DNA of 64,000 bases from DATBJJ01 sp963750915 (lineage in GTDB: Bacteria > Acidobacteriota > Vicinamibacteria > Vicinamibacterales > 2-12-FULL-66-21), in assembly GCA_963750915.1 (NCBI GenBank), contig CAVVSF010000007.1:868001-932000 (forward strand), given 5' to 3'. Numbering within the stretch: the first letter of the stretch is position 1; every line of letters starts with the position of its first letter. A program made the translations under genes and the position numbers. The notes under the pieces are model-generated. The model was not told the origin of the DNA. It did not search any database and was given only the letters and a program-made list of their open reading frames with translations. Shown piece by piece: positions 16,453-26,375 of this stretch.

Positions 16453-18201
16453 ATGGCGTGGGTTCAGATCTACGATCCTCTCGGCAACGCCTGGCTGAGC
16501 ACAGCAGCCGCGGCGTTGCCGATTTTTTTGCTCCTCGCTACGCTGGCACTGCTCGAGTGGAAGGCGCAGTGGGCGGCGCTCGCCGGCCTCGCCGCCGCCC
16601 TCGCGGTTTCGATCGTCGTCTACGGCATGCCGGCCGAAACGGCGATGGCGACGGCGTTCTACGGCGCCGCCTACGGCCTTTTCCCGATCGGCTGGATCAT
16701 CCTCAGCGCCGTTTTCCTCTACAACCTCACCGTCGAGACCGGGCAGTTCGAGATCGTCAAGCAGTCGGTCGCCAGCCTGTCGGCCGACCGCCGCGTCCAG
16801 GCGCTCCTGATCGCGTTCTCGTTCGGCGCGTTCATCGAGGGTGCGGCCGGGTTCGGCACGCCGGTCGCGATCACGGCGGCGCTGCTGATGGGCCTGGGCT
16901 TCACCCCGCTCTATGCCGCCGGCCTGTCGCTCATCGCCAACACCGCGCCGGTGGCCTACGGCGCGATCGGCACGCCGATCCTGACGCTCGGCGCCGTCAC
17001 CGGCATCGACGCGCAGCTTCTCTCCGCGATGGCCGGCCGCCAGCTGCCGATCGTCTCGCTGATCGTTCCGGCCTGGCTGGTGGTGACGATGAGCGGGTGG
17101 GCCGGGTTGCGCGGCGCGTGGCCGGCCGTGCTCGTCTGCGGCGGCTCGTTCGCGATCGTGCAGTTCCTCTGGAGCAACTACGTCGGACCGGAGCTCGTCG
17201 ACATCATGGGCGGGCTCGTCTCGCTCGGCTGCCTGGCGATCTTCTGCACCTGGTGGAGGCCGGCGCGGACGTGGGAGTTTCCGTCGACGGCGGGGGCGCT
17301 GCCGCCCACGCCTGGCCCCAACGCGGCGCGCCAGGCGATACCCCGCGCCGCGCTCTTCCGCGCCTGGATGCCCTGGGTGTTCCTCTCGGTCTTCGTCACC
17401 GCCTGGGGCATCGGGCCGATCAAGGCCTTCCTCAACGGCGGCCCGGCCGGCGCCGCGCACTATAGTCGCGCCCGCACCCAGCCGCCGCCGCATCCGCTCC
17501 TCTCGCCGGCGATCGAGGTACCGGCGCTGCATCGCATGGTGTTCCGCGACTACCCGGTCGAGCCGGACGCCGTCGACCGGGCCCGAATGCAGCAGGCCGA
17601 ATACAAGGCCAAGCGCGCTGAAGCGGCCCGATTCACGTTCAACTGGCTGTCGGCGACCGGCACCGCCATCCTCTGCGCCGCGCTCGCGACGATCCTTTAT
17701 CTCAGGGTCCCCGGCGCGGTCGTCGCGGCGACGGCGGCGAAGACCCTGTCGCGCATGCGCTGGCCGCTCGTGACGATCGCGTTCATGCTGTCGCTCGGGT
17801 TCGTCACGCGCTACGGCGGTACCGACGCCACGCTCGGCCTCGCGTTCACGCGCACCGGCTGGTTCTATCCGTTCTTCGCCGCGCTCCTCGGCTGGCTCGG
17901 CGTCGCGCTGACCGGCTCCGACACATCGTCGAACGTGCTCTTCGGCAGCCTGCAGAAGATCACCGCGCAGCAGCTCGGCCTCGACCCGGTCCTCATCACC
18001 ACGGCCAACTCGACCGGCGGCGTCATGGGCAAGATGGTGGACGCGCAATCGATCGTCGTCGCGACCGCCGCCACCAACCAGTCCGGCCAGGAAGGACGCA
18101 TCCTCCGCTTCGTCTTCTGGCACAGCATCGCCCTGGCGGTGATCATGGGCATCATCGTCATGCTGCAGGCGTATGTGTTTCCGTGGATGGTGCCGCGGTA
18201 G
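16453..18201 (+). CDS. lldP: L-lactate permease family transporter
   Basis: A 582-residue polytopic membrane protein of the LctP family (lactate/glycolate:H+ symport), with about 12-14 hydrophobic segments. Diagnostic stretches include SFGAFIEGAAGFGTPVAI, GLSLIANTAPVAYGAIGTP, FNWLSATGTAIL and ALTGSDTSSNVLFG. A hydrophilic region near residues 335-395 lies between segments. The start is 13 bp after the dehydrogenase stop, suggesting cotranscription. Lactate is the expected end product of L-rhamnose breakdown via lactaldehyde, which fits the rhaA locus, though this link is inferred. Confidence 0.88.
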   Translation: MAWVQIYDPLGNAWLSTAAAALPIFLLLATLALLEWKAQWAALAGLAAALAVSIVVYGMPAETAMATAFYGAAYGLFPIGWIILSAVFLYNLTVETGQFEIVKQSVASLSADRRVQALLIAFSFGAFIEGAAGFGTPVAITAALLMGLGFTPLYAAGLSLIANTAPVAYGAIGTPILTLGAVTGIDAQLLSAMAGRQLPIVSLIVPAWLVVTMSGWAGLRGAWPAVLVCGGSFAIVQFLWSNYVGPELVDIMGGLVSLGCLAIFCTWWRPARTWEFPSTAGALPPTPGPNAARQAIPRAALFRAWMPWVFLSVFVTAWGIGPIKAFLNGGPAGAAHYSRARTQPPPHPLLSPAIEVPALHRMVFRDYPVEPDAVDRARMQQAEYKAKRAEAARFTFNWLSATGTAILCAALATILYLRVPGAVVAATAAKTLSRMRWPLVTIAFMLSLGFVTRYGGTDATLGLAFTRTGWFYPFFAALLGWLGVALTGSDTSSNVLFGSLQKITAQQLGLDPVLITTANSTGGVMGKMVDAQSIVVATAATNQSGQEGRILRFVFWHSIALAVIMGIIVMLQAYVFPWMVPR

Positions 18202-18204
18202 ATC

Positions 18205-18333
18205 TAAGGCTCACGGCTCAGGGCTCAGGGCTCAGGGGGCTCAGGTCGGCTCAGGGTGGGGCTCAGGGGTGGGCCACTGAGCGGCTAAGATTAAGAGCTT
18301 CCTTGAGCCGCGTGAGCCCTGAGCCCTAAGCCT
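18205..18333. repeat. Mirror-arm GGCTCAG heptad element
   Basis: Left arm reads GGCTCAC GGCTCAG GGCTCAG GGCTCAG and then looser GGCTCAGG units to about 18280; right arm (18304-18332) is the opposite orientation, GAGCC, GTGAGCC CTGAGCC CTAAGCC. A short AT-richer centre (GGCTAAGATTAAGAGC) separates them. Same architecture as the GATTGNN elements but with a different unit sequence. It fills the gap between lldP and the TauE-type gene, ending 5 bp before that gene's ATG. Confidence 0.83.
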
Positions 18334-18337
18334 TCGA

Positions 18338-19084
18338 ATGCCGACCTTCACCGTCATCGAATGGGCGCTTGCCGTCCTCGCCGCGCTCGGCATGGGCATC
18401 TCCAAAGGCGGGCTCGCCGGCATCAGCCTGATGCACGTCGTCATCCTCGCCTTTCTCTTCGGCGCCCGTGATTCGACCGGCGTCGTGCTGCCGATGTTGA
18501 TCGTCGGCGACATCTGCGCCGTGACGATGCTGCATCAGCACGCGCGATGGGACTACGTGCGGCGGATGCTGCCGCCGGCATGCATCGGCGTCGTCATCGG
18601 CTGGGCTCTGATGGGGCGCGTCTCGGACGCGACCTTCAAGCCGATCATCGGCTGGGTCATCCTGTCGCTCGCGCTGATGCAGCTGACCCGGATGCTGCGG
18701 CCGGACTGGTTCACGCACGTCCCCCACAACCGGGCCTTCGCCTGGGGCATGGGGCTGCTCGCCGGGGTGGCGACGATGCTGGCCAACGCGGCGGGCCCGA
18801 TCTTTGCGCTCTACGCGCTGGCGGTGGGACTGCCCAAGTTCGAGATTGTCGGCACCAGCGCCTGGTTCTTCTTCATCGTCAATTCGTTCAAGGTGCCGTT
18901 CAGCCTCGGCCTCGGGCTGATTCACGCGCAGACGCTGCTCTTCAACGTCGTGATGACGCCGATCATCATCCTCGGCGTGTTCGGCGGCCGCTGGCTCACC
19001 CACCAGCTGCCGCAGCGCCTCTTCGACACCTTCCTCCTCGCCTTCGCCGCAATCGCCGCGCTGCGGTTGATCGGTTTGATTTAG
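18338..19084 (+). CDS. TauE/SafE-family sulfite/anion permease
   Basis: A 248-residue integral membrane protein with about eight hydrophobic segments and the TauE/SafE duplicated motif (GISKGGLAGISLMHV near the start; ANAAGPIFALYALAVGLPK in the second half). Family members export sulfite, sulfoacetate or other organic anions. The start ATG abuts the repeat element and has no evident ribosome site; the 5' region of the message would therefore be the repeat itself. Substrate unknown. Confidence 0.85.
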   Translation: MPTFTVIEWALAVLAALGMGISKGGLAGISLMHVVILAFLFGARDSTGVVLPMLIVGDICAVTMLHQHARWDYVRRMLPPACIGVVIGWALMGRVSDATFKPIIGWVILSLALMQLTRMLRPDWFTHVPHNRAFAWGMGLLAGVATMLANAAGPIFALYALAVGLPKFEIVGTSAWFFFIVNSFKVPFSLGLGLIHAQTLLFNVVMTPIIILGVFGGRWLTHQLPQRLFDTFLLAFAAIAALRLIGLI

Positions 19085-19089
19085 CTACG

Positions 19090-19107
19090 GCGGAGCTTCC
19101 GCTCCGC
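19090..19107 (+). terminator. Short GC hairpin after TauE-type gene
   Basis: GCGGAGC-TTCC-GCTCCGC, a 7-bp perfect stem 6 bp after the stop codon. There is no T-run behind it, so it may act as an mRNA 3' stabiliser or be another dispersed palindrome rather than an intrinsic terminator. Confidence 0.4.
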
Positions 19108-19170
19108 GGCAGGCGTTCCTATAGAATTCTGCGTGGAACAAAAACGGACATCGCCCTGAGAACGGAGCAG

Positions 19171-21990
19171 ATGAGCATGCGCATTGGCGGCGGCGTCGGG
19201 ATCGGGTCGAAAAGTGCGTTCAAGATCGGTCTGTGCGCTGTGCTGCTTGCCGCCGGCGCGATGCGCGGTCAGGAGCCAGCGACGAAACCGCCCGCGCCAC
19301 CGGCACCGGCGACCGCCCCGCCGCCGCAGACCGGGCGCGGCGGCGGCCTCGACGCCGAGATCAAGATGGGCGCCGACTTTTCGCCGAAGCCGCCGGTGAC
19401 GCGCCTCGATCCGGCGGAACAGCAGAAGCACTTCCAGCTCCAGCCCGGGTTCAAGATCGAACCGCTGCTCACCGATCCGCTGATCCAGGATCCGGTCGGC
19501 GTCACCTTCGACGGCAACGGCCGGATGTACGTGCTCGAGATGCGCTCCTACATGCGCGACGCGGACGGCTCCGGCTCCCGCGATCCAATCAGCCGCATCT
19601 CGCGCCACGAGGACACCAACGGCGACGGCACCTACGACAAGCACACCGTGTTCGTCGACAAGATGGTGCTGCCGCGCATCGCCTTCCCGCTGCAGGACGG
19701 CGTCATCCTCGCGCTCGAGACCGACAACCGCGACCTCGTCAAGTACACCGATACCAACGGCGACGGCGTCGCCGACAAGAAGGAGCTCGTCTACACCCCG
19801 TTCGGCCGCGTCACCAACATGGAATGGCAGCCCGGCGGCATGGTCTGGGCGCTCGACAACTGGCTTTACACGACCTACAACCCCTTCCGGCTGCGAATCA
19901 CCCCGAAAGGCGACGTCATCCGCGAGGAAACGGAAGCGCCGGGCGGACAGTGGTGGGCGGCACAGGACAGCTACGGCAAGACCTGGTGGGTCGACGGCGG
20001 CGCCGAGATCGGCCCGGTCAACTTCCAGGTGCCGATCGCGTACGGCGCGGTGAACGTCGCCGAGAACTTCGAGACGGACTTCCAGGTGCCGTGGCCGGCG
20101 CCCGGCGGACTCGCCGACATGCAGGGCGGCATGCGCCGGGTCCGCATGCCCGACGGCACGCTCAACCACTTCACCTCGGCGTCTGGCGTCGAGATCTATC
20201 GCGGCCATCGCATGCCGGCGGACATGCAGGGCGATCTCTTCTTCACCGAGCCAGTCGGCCGCATCGTCCGCCGCGCCAAGGTCGTCGTCAACGACGGCGT
20301 GACCCAGCTGCGCAACGCCTATCCCAAATCCGAATTCATCCGCTCCACCGACCCGCTGTTCCGGCCGGTCAACGTCTCGACGGCGCCGGATGGCAGCCTG
20401 ATCGTCAGCGACATGTACACGGGCATCATCCAGGACGCACAGTTCGTCGGGCCGAACTCGTACCTGCGGCGCAAGGTCGAGCAGTACGGGCTCGAGAAGC
20501 AGTTCAACTGGGGAAGGCTCTGGCGGGTCACGCACGATAGCGCGCAACCCGACCGCCGGCAGCCGCGGATGTACTCCGAGACGCCGGCGCAGCTCGTCAA
20601 GCATCTCGAGCATCCGAACGGCTGGTGGCGCGACACGGCGCAGAAGCTCCTGGTCCTCGGGCAGGACAAGTCGGTGGCGGCGGCGTTGAAGACGATGGCC
20701 TCGAAGTCGCCGAACCAGCTCGCGCGCATCCACGCGTTGTGGACGCTCGAAGGGCTGGATTCGCTCGACGCCGGGCTGGCGCGTCAGCTGATGAAGGACG
20801 CCGATCCTCAGATCAGGATCCAGGCGATCCGCGCCAGCGAAACGCTTTACAAGCTTGAGAAGGGACCGAAGGGCGACAAGTCGTTTGCGGACGACTATCG
20901 GGCAATGACGAAGGACGCCGACGCCAGCGTCGTCATCCAGGCGATGCTGACCATCAACCTGCACCGGATCGATCAGCACGCGAGCACGATCTCCTCGACG
21001 ATGGCGGCGAACACGTCGCGCGGCGTCAAGGAGATCGGGGCGCAGCTGCTGAAGCCGGGCGGCTCGCGCGGGCAGCCGGCGGCCTTCGCTGATCCCGAGC
21101 TCGTCGGCTCGCTCGGCCTGCCGCTCGAGCTGCGTCGATCACTGCAGCGCGGCGGCGCCGCCTACGTCGAGGTCTGCACCGCCTGCCACGCGCCGGACGG
21201 CAAGGGTGCGCCGCTCGGCGGTGCCACCGACGGCACCACGCTCGCGCCTCCGCTCGCTGGCTCGGCCCGCGTCGTCGGGCACTCCGACTACGTCGTCAAG
21301 GTGCTGCTGCATGGCATGACCGGGGAGCTCGATGGGAAGAACTACCCCGGCGGCGTAATGGTGCCGATGGGCAGCAACACCGACGAGTGGATCGCCGACG
21401 TCGCCAACTACGTGCGCAACAGTTTCGGCAACCGCGCTGCGGTGATTTCGCCGGCGCAGGTGAAGGCCGTCCGCGACGCGAACCCGCGCACGTCGATGTG
21501 GTCCTACGCCGAGCTGTTGTCGACGACGCCGATGCCGCTGCTGAACCAGGCGGAGTGGAAGGCGACGGCAAGCCATAACCCTGAAACCGCCGCCGACGGC
21601 ATCAACGGCACCGGCAGCGCGCGCTGGACGACGGGCGTCCCGCAGGTGCCGGGGATGTGGTACCAAATCGAGCTGCCGAAGGCCGTGCGCGTCGCCGAGG
21701 TCCTCATCGACAGTTCAGTCGGCGGTCGCGGCGGCCGCGGTGGCCGCGGCGGCCGCGGCGCCGCCGGCATCTTCGCGAGCGGCCCGGTGGGCTGGCGATT
21801 CCAGGTATCGATGGACGGGACGACCTGGAGCGAACCGCTGGCTGAAGGGGCGACGCAGGGCGCCACCGCGGCGACGACGATTTCCGTGAAACCGGTCGAG
21901 GCGAAGTTCATTCGCATCACCCAGACGGCGTCGCCACCGCAGAACATCGGCTGGGCGATCCAGCGCGTGCGGATCTTCGCGATCCAGTGA
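19171..21990 (+). CDS. Secreted dehydrogenase-like beta-propeller/cytochrome c/discoidin protein
   Basis: A 939-residue exported protein. After a signal peptide (IGLCAVLLAAGAMRGQ) and Pro-rich linker come a 'PVC-type membrane-bound dehydrogenase' propeller (about residues 80-450) with two calcium-loop-like DTNGDG segments, a HEAT-like region (about 470-640), a cytochrome c domain with CTACH (Cys669, Cys672, His673), and a C-terminal F5/8 discoidin-like domain interrupted by a GGRGGRGGRGG run. Such proteins are thought to oxidise sugars outside the cytoplasm and pass electrons to c-type cytochromes; activity is not shown. ATG at 19171 follows GGAG; an ATG at 19177 is an alternative. Confidence 0.85.
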   Translation: MSMRIGGGVGIGSKSAFKIGLCAVLLAAGAMRGQEPATKPPAPPAPATAPPPQTGRGGGLDAEIKMGADFSPKPPVTRLDPAEQQKHFQLQPGFKIEPLLTDPLIQDPVGVTFDGNGRMYVLEMRSYMRDADGSGSRDPISRISRHEDTNGDGTYDKHTVFVDKMVLPRIAFPLQDGVILALETDNRDLVKYTDTNGDGVADKKELVYTPFGRVTNMEWQPGGMVWALDNWLYTTYNPFRLRITPKGDVIREETEAPGGQWWAAQDSYGKTWWVDGGAEIGPVNFQVPIAYGAVNVAENFETDFQVPWPAPGGLADMQGGMRRVRMPDGTLNHFTSASGVEIYRGHRMPADMQGDLFFTEPVGRIVRRAKVVVNDGVTQLRNAYPKSEFIRSTDPLFRPVNVSTAPDGSLIVSDMYTGIIQDAQFVGPNSYLRRKVEQYGLEKQFNWGRLWRVTHDSAQPDRRQPRMYSETPAQLVKHLEHPNGWWRDTAQKLLVLGQDKSVAAALKTMASKSPNQLARIHALWTLEGLDSLDAGLARQLMKDADPQIRIQAIRASETLYKLEKGPKGDKSFADDYRAMTKDADASVVIQAMLTINLHRIDQHASTISSTMAANTSRGVKEIGAQLLKPGGSRGQPAAFADPELVGSLGLPLELRRSLQRGGAAYVEVCTACHAPDGKGAPLGGATDGTTLAPPLAGSARVVGHSDYVVKVLLHGMTGELDGKNYPGGVMVPMGSNTDEWIADVANYVRNSFGNRAAVISPAQVKAVRDANPRTSMWSYAELLSTTPMPLLNQAEWKATASHNPETAADGINGTGSARWTTGVPQVPGMWYQIELPKAVRVAEVLIDSSVGGRGGRGGRGGRGAAGIFASGPVGWRFQVSMDGTTWSEPLAEGATQGATAATTISVKPVEAKFIRITQTASPPQNIGWAIQRVRIFAIQ

Positions 21991-22015
21991 AACGTCCCCA
22001 GGAGGCTCGTCGATC

Positions 22016-23734
22016 GTGCCGGCACTGGCCTCGGGCCTTGTGGTCTGGCGGCGTGTGAAGGAAGGCATGGACAGCATCAACGTTCGGCGGCTGGCGGAAG
22101 CGGTGCGGGACGGAGATCTGCCTGCCGTCACGGCAATCCTCGACGCGCGCCCCGAGCTCGTGGCCATGGACATGGCCGAAAACGACGAGCACCAGGCGCT
22201 GCACCATGCCGTGCTCAACCGGCGTCCAGAGATCGTCCGCGCCCTGATGCAGCGTGGCGCGGATTCGCGCAAGGGCATCTGGCCGCACCGTGACGCGACG
22301 AGCGCACTCACGATCGCCAGCGAGCGCGACTACAGCGAGATCGTCGAGATCATCAGGCAGGAAGAAGCGCGCCGCTCCCCCGTCGCCGTTCCGCTCGATT
22401 CGTCCGTCGAGCGGCAGCTGACGCGCGCCTACCAGCAGGATGACGAGTCGGCCTTCCTCGGCATTCTCGAGTCGCGCCCGACGCTGGTTCACGCCGCCGA
22501 CCCGGCCAGCGGCATGACTGCTCTCCACCTCGCGGCCGCGTGCCTCTGGGAACGAACGGCCGTGTGGCTCGTCGGGCATGACGCAAGGATCGATGCCGCC
22601 GACAGTTCGGGCCGGACGCCGCTCGACCTCCTCGGCTCCGAGTCCGAGCTCTCGTCCGCAGCGGCGCGCGAGCGCGCGGCCGCGATTGCCAGCCATCTCC
22701 TCGCCGCCGGCGCCGAACCTAACGCCCGCGCGGCGGTCTCGACCGGCCGCGTCGACATCATCCGCGCCCGTCATGCGCGCGGCGACCTCGCCCGGGAACG
22801 AGGCCTCGTCACCCATGCCGTTCGCAGCCAGCAGCCAGGCAGCGTGGCGGTGCTCCTCGAGTTGGGCCTGGATCCGGACGAACGCGGCCGCGTCGAGAAC
22901 GTGGAGGAGGTGGTGCAGTCGTGGGGCGAACCGCTTCGCGCGTGCGCCCGCAGCGGCGACGTCGCGATGGCGAAGCTGCTGCTCGACCATGGCGCCGCTC
23001 CGAACACGAACGTCTATGCCTCGAGCTCGGCGATGTACGAGGCCTTCGCGCGGCAGGATCGCGACATGATCGCGCTCCTCGAATCGCATGGCGGCGTCGT
23101 CACTCCGACGGGCGCCGGCTACCTCGGGATGCTGGAGCGGGCGCGCCAGCTGCTCGAAGACGAAGCGGCAGGCCGCCTGCCTGCCGGCACGGTCGGCCCG
23201 GACGGCGTGGCGGCTGCCCTGCTGGAAGGCGCGGCGGACAGCGGCCACGTCGAGATTGTCCGCCTGGCGGTCGACCGGCTCGACTGGCCGAGGGGCGACT
23301 CGCGCTGGACGTGGTTGGCGATGCGCCCGTTCGGCCGGCACTCGACCGACACCCGCGATCGCTTCGTCGAGTGCTTCCGGCTCATCGTCGATCGATCCGG
23401 CGGCGATCTCGAGGCCCGCTTCGGCCGGACGCTGCTGCACGACGTCGCCGCGAACTGGCCGCGCACTTCGCCGATGGGAGCAATCGAGCGCGTCACGTTC
23501 GCCGGCATGCTGCTCGATCGCGGCGCGCGCCTGGACCGGCGGGATGAGATTCTCAAGAGCACGCCGCTCGGTTGGGCCTGCCGCTGGGGGCATATCGAGC
23601 TGGTGCGACTGCTCCTCGATCGCGGCGCCGATCCGCGCGAGACCGCAGCCGAACCGTGGGCCACTCCGCAGGCCTGGGCCCGCCGCATCGCCCGGACCGA
23701 CATCCTCAGCGTGCTCGATCGCGCGACAGCCTGA
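22016..23734 (+). CDS. Ankyrin-repeat protein
   Basis: A 572-residue protein with scattered ankyrin repeats, for example EHQALHHAVLNRRPEIVRAL, GMTALHLAAACLWERTAVWL, PLRACARSGDVAMAKLLLDHG and TPLGWACRWGHIELVRLLLD. No signal peptide or membrane segment, so probably cytoplasmic and protein-binding. GTG at 22016 is preceded by AGGAGG about 10 bp away; an internal ATG at 22067 (MDSINVRRL) is a reasonable alternative start. Only 25 bp separates it from the upstream dehydrogenase-like gene, but a functional link is not evident. Partner unknown. Confidence 0.82.
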   Translation: MPALASGLVVWRRVKEGMDSINVRRLAEAVRDGDLPAVTAILDARPELVAMDMAENDEHQALHHAVLNRRPEIVRALMQRGADSRKGIWPHRDATSALTIASERDYSEIVEIIRQEEARRSPVAVPLDSSVERQLTRAYQQDDESAFLGILESRPTLVHAADPASGMTALHLAAACLWERTAVWLVGHDARIDAADSSGRTPLDLLGSESELSSAAARERAAAIASHLLAAGAEPNARAAVSTGRVDIIRARHARGDLARERGLVTHAVRSQQPGSVAVLLELGLDPDERGRVENVEEVVQSWGEPLRACARSGDVAMAKLLLDHGAAPNTNVYASSSAMYEAFARQDRDMIALLESHGGVVTPTGAGYLGMLERARQLLEDEAAGRLPAGTVGPDGVAAALLEGAADSGHVEIVRLAVDRLDWPRGDSRWTWLAMRPFGRHSTDTRDRFVECFRLIVDRSGGDLEARFGRTLLHDVAANWPRTSPMGAIERVTFAGMLLDRGARLDRRDEILKSTPLGWACRWGHIELVRLLLDRGADPRETAAEPWATPQAWARRIARTDILSVLDRATA

Positions 23735-23746
23735 ACGTCGCCGCTG

Positions 23747-25105
23747 CTACGCTTCCCAGACCGTCTTGGCGTTCACGAACTCGCGGATGCCGTGCGCGCT
23801 CAGCTCCCGCCCGTAGCCAGAACGCTTGACGCCGCCAAAGGGCACGCGCGGATCGGAGACGACCATCGCATTGACGAAGACCTGGCCGGTCTCGAGGCCG
23901 GCGACGAAGAGGTCGCGCTCGGCGGCGTCGTTCGTCCACACGCTCGCGCCGAGGCCGAACGTCGAGTCGTTGGCGAGCGCCAGCGCCGCTTCGGCGTCCT
24001 TGACGCGGAACACCGACGCGACCGGGCCGAAGAGCTCGTCCTTGTAGGCCGGCGAGCCTGGCGGCACATCGATCAGCACCGTCGGCGGATAGTAGTTCCC
24101 CTTCCCTGGCAGGCGCGTCCCGCCCGTGACGATACGCGCCCCGGCCGCGACCGTCTCGCTGACCTGGCGCTCGAGATCCTCGACGATCGCCGGCGTCGCC
24201 AGCGGTCCGACCTCGGTCTGCGGGTCCAGCGGATCGCCGACCTTCAACGCCGACATCGCCGCCGCGAACTGCTCGAGGAACGCGTCGGCGATCGACTCGG
24301 CGACGATGAAGCGCTTGGCGGCGATGCAGGACTGGCCGTTGTTGACCATCCGCGCCTTGACCGCCGTCGCCACGGCGCGCGGCAGATCGGCCGAAGGCAT
24401 GACGATGAACGGATCGCTGCCGCCGAGCTCGAGCACCGTCTTCTTGATTGCGCGTCCGGCGCGGCTCGCAACGTCGCGGCCGGCGCCCTCGCTGCCGGTG
24501 AGCGTCACGGCGCTGATGCGGTCGTCGTCGATCAGCGCCGGGACGCGGTCCGACGGGATGAGCAGAGTCTGAAAGACGCCGTCAGGAAAGCCGGCGCGCG
24601 TGAAGACCTTCTCGATGGCGAGCGCTGCCTGCGGGACGTTCGACGCGTGTTTCAACAGACCGACGTTTCCGGCCATCAGCGCCGGCGCGGCGAAGCGGAA
24701 GACCTGCCAGAATGGAAAGTTCCACGGCATCACCGCGAGGATGACGCCGAGCGGCTCGTAGCGGACGTAGCTGGCCGTCGCGTCCGTCGCGATGCGCTCG
24801 TCGGCCAGGAACGCGGCGGCATGCTCCTGGTAGAAACGGCAGCCGCGGGCGCACTTCTTGATCTCGTCGACCGCCGCGGCGAGCGGCCGGCCCATCTCCT
24901 GCGCGATCAGGCGCCCCAGCGCCGGAGACTCTCCGTCGAGCACATCGGCCGCGGCGCCCATCAGCCGGCTGCGATCGTCGAACGAGGTGCGCCGCCACGC
25001 CCTGAACGTCGCCGCCGCGCGCGCGACCCGCGCTTCGATCCCCGCGGCGTCGAGCGGCTCGAACGCTGCGAGGACCTCGCCGGTTGCCGGGTTGATGCTC
25101 TTCAC
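23747..25105 (-). CDS. NAD(P)-dependent aldehyde dehydrogenase
   Basis: A 452-residue aldehyde dehydrogenase close to the succinate-semialdehyde dehydrogenase (GabD/Sad) branch. Catalytic Cys260 is in NNGQSCIAAKR and general-base Glu226 in LELGGSDP, 34 residues apart as usual; the substrate-channel motif VMPWNFPFWQV is present. It oxidises an aldehyde to its acid in the cytoplasm. Being short at the N-terminus (about 450 versus 480) is typical of the Sad-like group. The MFS gene ends 16 bp upstream, so they probably form one operon. Succinate semialdehyde or lactaldehyde are possible substrates. Confidence 0.88.
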   Translation of the reverse strand: MKSINPATGEVLAAFEPLDAAGIEARVARAAATFRAWRRTSFDDRSRLMGAAADVLDGESPALGRLIAQEMGRPLAAAVDEIKKCARGCRFYQEHAAAFLADERIATDATASYVRYEPLGVILAVMPWNFPFWQVFRFAAPALMAGNVGLLKHASNVPQAALAIEKVFTRAGFPDGVFQTLLIPSDRVPALIDDDRISAVTLTGSEGAGRDVASRAGRAIKKTVLELGGSDPFIVMPSADLPRAVATAVKARMVNNGQSCIAAKRFIVAESIADAFLEQFAAAMSALKVGDPLDPQTEVGPLATPAIVEDLERQVSETVAAGARIVTGGTRLPGKGNYYPPTVLIDVPPGSPAYKDELFGPVASVFRVKDAEAALALANDSTFGLGASVWTNDAAERDLFVAGLETGQVFVNAMVVSDPRVPFGGVKRSGYGRELSAHGIREFVNAKTVWEA

Positions 25106-25121
25106 GTCACGCTCGATCCGC

Positions 25122-26345
25122 TCAGGCCGCCGCCGCCTCGGTCGGCTTCGCGGTGATCCGTGCGCGCGACTGGAAGAAGATCAGCACGAGCAGCCCGATC
25201 GCGCCGGACATCGCCGCCGAGCTGAGCCAGAACGCGCTCCAGTTGCGCACGATCGCGGTGCCGGTCGTCGTCGTGTAGTAGTCCAGCGCATAGCCGGAGA
25301 GCAGAGATCCAACCAGCATGCCAAAGCCGTAGGTGACGACAGTGATGAAGCCCTGGGCCGTGTTGCGGAGGTGCGCCGGCGCCTCCTGGTCGGTGTAGAG
25401 CTGGCCGGTGACGAAGAAGAAGTCGAAGCACACCCCGTGCATGATGATGGCGAGGAAGAACATCCAGACGCCGGCCCCGGGATCGCCGTAGGCCAGCAGC
25501 ACGTAGCGGAGCGCCCACGCCCCTAATCCCATCAGCAGGATGCCCCTGACGGTGAACACGCGGAAGACGAACGGCATCGCCAGCATCATCACGACTTCCG
25601 ACACCTGCCCGAGGCTCATCTTGCCGGCGGCATTATCGACGCCGACTTCATTCAAATAGAGGTTCGTGAACGAGTAGTAGAAGGTCAGCGGTATGCAGGC
25701 GAGGAAGGAGGCGATGACGAAGACGAGATACGAGCGGTCCTTCATCATCGAGAGGGCGTCGAGGCCGAGCGCGGCGCGCAGCGTGACCTTCTGCCCGCCG
25801 CCGCTCGGCGGCATGTGCGGCAGCGCCAGCAGGCTGTAGAGGCACATGACGACGCACGCGGCCGCTGCGAACAAGAACGGCGTCGTCGTCGCTTCGACCT
25901 TCAGGAAGCCGACGATGGCGGTGATGGCGATCCAGCCGAGGGTTCCCATCATCCGGATCGGCGGAAAGGCCTTGCCAGGATTCTTCACGCTCCGCATCGT
26001 CATCGCGTTGGTCAGCGCGATGGTCGGAAAGTAGCAGAGACAGAAGGCGAGCAGCAGGCTGTAGACCGCGACGAAGCTCGTCGCCTGCGTCAGCACCACC
26101 ATGATGATCGCGCCGAGCGCATAGAGGCCCGCCATCAACCGCTCGGTAGCGACCAACCGGTCAGCGACGAGACCGACGATGAACGGCGCCAGCAGCGACG
26201 CCACCGCCGTCGTCCCGAACGCCGCCCCGGCCTGCGTGCCGGTGAAGCCGAGCGTCGTGGTCATGTAATTGGTGACGGTCACATACCACGAGCCCCAGAT
26301 GACGTACTGGATGAACATCATCACGCACAGGCGGAGTATCAGCAT
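25122..26345 (-). CDS. MFS nucleoside:H+ symporter-like permease
   Basis: A 407-residue major facilitator protein with 12 hydrophobic segments, resembling the NupG/XapB nucleoside:proton symporters (MFIQYVIWGSWYVTVTNYM at the N-terminus; GQLYTDQEAPAHLRNTAQGF in the second half). It imports nucleosides or another polar substrate. First gene of a two-gene unit with the aldehyde dehydrogenase. The GntR/LacI hybrid regulator begins about 1.3 kb upstream on the same strand and may control it. Confidence 0.83.
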   Translation of the reverse strand: MLILRLCVMMFIQYVIWGSWYVTVTNYMTTTLGFTGTQAGAAFGTTAVASLLAPFIVGLVADRLVATERLMAGLYALGAIIMVVLTQATSFVAVYSLLLAFCLCYFPTIALTNAMTMRSVKNPGKAFPPIRMMGTLGWIAITAIVGFLKVEATTTPFLFAAAACVVMCLYSLLALPHMPPSGGGQKVTLRAALGLDALSMMKDRSYLVFVIASFLACIPLTFYYSFTNLYLNEVGVDNAAGKMSLGQVSEVVMMLAMPFVFRVFTVRGILLMGLGAWALRYVLLAYGDPGAGVWMFFLAIIMHGVCFDFFFVTGQLYTDQEAPAHLRNTAQGFITVVTYGFGMLVGSLLSGYALDYYTTTTGTAIVRNWSAFWLSSAAMSGAIGLLVLIFFQSRARITAKPTEAAAA

Positions 26346-26375
26346 TCGGGGAGTATCGCACAGCAGAAAAGGCTA

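Noticed and set aside
23792..25156. 454-codon plus-strand frame opposite the aldehyde dehydrogenase
   Set aside because: Arg/Asp-rich antisense shadow; the minus strand holds catalytic Cys and Glu at correct spacing.
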